A stretch of DNA of 64,000 nucleotides, taken from NCBI RefSeq assembly GCF_014066305.1, contig NW_023501046.1, forward strand, positions 579,921 to 643,920. Direction: 5' to 3'. This DNA comes from Letharia columbiana (lineage: Eukaryota; Ascomycota; Lecanoromycetes; Lecanorales; Parmeliaceae). Positions 62,230 through 64,000 of this stretch are shown here, in pieces. The first letter of the stretch is position 1; every line of letters begins with the position of its first letter. Both the position numbers and the translations under genes were made by a program. The notes beneath the pieces were generated by a model that worked only from the letters and a program-made list of their open reading frames with translations, was not told the DNA's origin and made no database searches.

Positions 62230-64000
62230 TTAGTATATATAATAGAATAAGATAAGACTAAGCTATAAAATCTTAAATTTATATATATAGTTAATTATAA
62301 ATTTAGAGTTATTACGCTCTTTAATTAGATCGGCTAAATTAGCCCGCTAGCCCTCTTAAGCTCTCTTATTAAAAATTTATATATAAAAATTTTATACTCT
62401 AAAATAACTAGCTCTCTACGAATATTATTTCTTTATAATTTTATAAATTATAGAACTTAGTTTACGCTTTCTAACGTTATAAAAATAATGAAATTTAATT
62501 TACTATTAATAAATAAAATAAATATTTAAATATAGTAGTTATAATAGCTATATTAGACGCGTTTAGAATTAAATAATAATTCTTTTATCTATTTATTTAT
62601 ATAATTATTATTCTTTTATTACTCTATTAATTCTATTAATTCTATTAATATAAATATAATCGTTCTTAATACTCCTCGCGGAAATATTATTAAATACTTT
62701 AGATATATATATCTCTTTTACTTATCTCTTAAAGTCTCTATTAATATAAATTCGTTATTACTAGTAATCGAGGCTATAAGCGAGCTTAATAGCTATTTAC
62801 TACTATTTATAAACGCGTTAGAAAGTTTTTAAAAAGAGCTTAAATAGATTTATAGCTATTATTCTCCTTTATATACTACTTAATCAGCTATTTAATTAAT
62901 ATTATCTACTCTATTAGCTTAATAATTTACTTAATTAGCTACTTAGCTAATTACTTAATTTAATATTTTATAAAAAAAGAAGTAAGAGAAGAAATTATAA
63001 TAGATAAATATAAAGAATACTATAAAGAATATTACGAAGAATACTATAGAGAAATTAAGCGATAATAAGATTATTATCATTAAGAATATAGCTTAGCTCT
63101 TCGAGATCTCACGTTATATACTCTCTATAGTTTTATATTAAATTATTACTTAATAAGCGAAGAATATTATTATAATTTAATTTATTATTTCTATTATATT
63201 AAAAAGTAAAAGAAGAAACTATAATAAATAAGTATAAAGAATATTATAAAGAAATTAAGTAATAATAAGATTATTATCGTTAAAAATACGACTTAGCTCT
63301 CTAAAATTCCATATTATATACTCTTTATAGTTTTATATTAAATTATTATTTAATAAGCGAAGAATATTATTATAATTTAATTTATTATTTCTACTATATT
63401 AAGAAGTAAGAGAAGAAACTATAATAGATAAATATAAAGAATATTATAGAGAATATTATAAAGATAGTTATTAATAGTAATAATATAATAAACTTACTCT
63501 TTATAATTTTATATTAATCTATTTAATTAATATAAGAGAAATTAATATAATAGATAAATATAAAGAATATTATAAAGAAATTAAATAATAATAAAGCTTC
63601 TAATATTAAAAATACGACTTAGCTCTCTAAGATTCTATATTATATACTTTCTATAATTTTATATTAAATTATTATTTAATAAACGAAGAATATTATTATA
63701 ATTTAACTTATTATTCTTACTATATTAAGAAATAAGAGAAAGAATTATAATAGATAAATGCGGAGAATACTACGGAGAATATTATAGAGAATATTACGAA
63801 GAAATTAAGCGGTAATAAGGCTTTTAGTATTAAAAACACGGCTTAGCTCTTTAAAATCTTACGTTATATACTCTTTATAATTTTATATTAAATTATTACT
63901 TAATAAGCGAAGAATACTACTATAATTGAATCTATTATCTCTACTATATTAAGAAAAAAAAATTATAATAGATAAATATAGAGAATACTATAAAGAATAT
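62230..64000 (+). mobile_element. Helitron-like element Hel5 (partial, runs off the window)
   Basis: It starts TTAGTATATATAATAG after A (62229), then GAATAAGATAAGACTAAGC as in the other members. It follows Hel4 closely, including the repeat units from about 62990 on. It is RIP-mutated. The empty site is 11452/11453 in the left J copy. The 3' end lies beyond 64000. Confidence 0.82.

Overview
The window looks like a gene-free, transposon-filled AT-rich compartment of a filamentous ascomycete (Pezizomycotina). Nearly all of it is extremely A+T rich. TpA is abundant, CpA and TpG are almost absent, and every coding relic I could read is broken by C-to-T changes on one strand or the other (GAT to AAT, CAG to TAG, TGT to TAT). 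That is the signature of repeat-induced point mutation (RIP), which is established only in fungi. I see no intact host gene, rRNA, tRNA or CRISPR array. I did not identify the species.

Layout. 20-937: small TIR element. 940-6860: RIP-destroyed Gypsy-type LTR retrotransposon (RT, H2C2 integrase), split by a short Helitron-like element at 3278-3745. 6861-11452: RIP-degraded DNA, mostly unidentified. 11453-14481: element J, with an inverted copy at 59187-62229. 14687-16878: 3' half of a minus-strand Copia element. 16879-17267: MITE-like element H. 17268-25435: minus-strand Copia element L, split by a complete Copia element G (19653-24958, both 153-bp LTRs). 25436-26814: Copia 3' end. 26815-34534: a second H copy split by a 5'-truncated LINE, which itself holds a 6.2-kb unidentified block M. 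34755-35442: one LTR and minisatellite of short LTR element E. 35443-59186: one minus-strand Copia element split by H2 (37057-37729) and by a LINE (39075-57386). That LINE is split in turn by E (40288-41173), by Helitron-like Hel2 and by a second inverted LINE (45729-54148), which carries Hel3; the outer LINE's 3' part carries Hel4. 62230-64000: Hel5, running off the window.

The most notable result is the Helitron-like family: five insertions, each between A and T with no target duplication, and four of them have an uninterrupted paralogous empty site elsewhere in this window. All five share a 5' end TCAGTATATATAATAG (RIP-altered in some) and, where the 3' end is visible, a palindrome followed by CTTG, CTCG or a RIP-altered form. 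The family has short members (about 0.45 kb) and long members (2.2-2.5 kb) that carry a repetitive Ser/Thr/Gln-rich reading frame. Hel3 is almost free of RIP while Hel4 and Hel5 are heavily mutated, so Hel3 is the youngest visible event. The nesting order gives a relative history of transposition. No metabolic or cellular pathway is encoded here.
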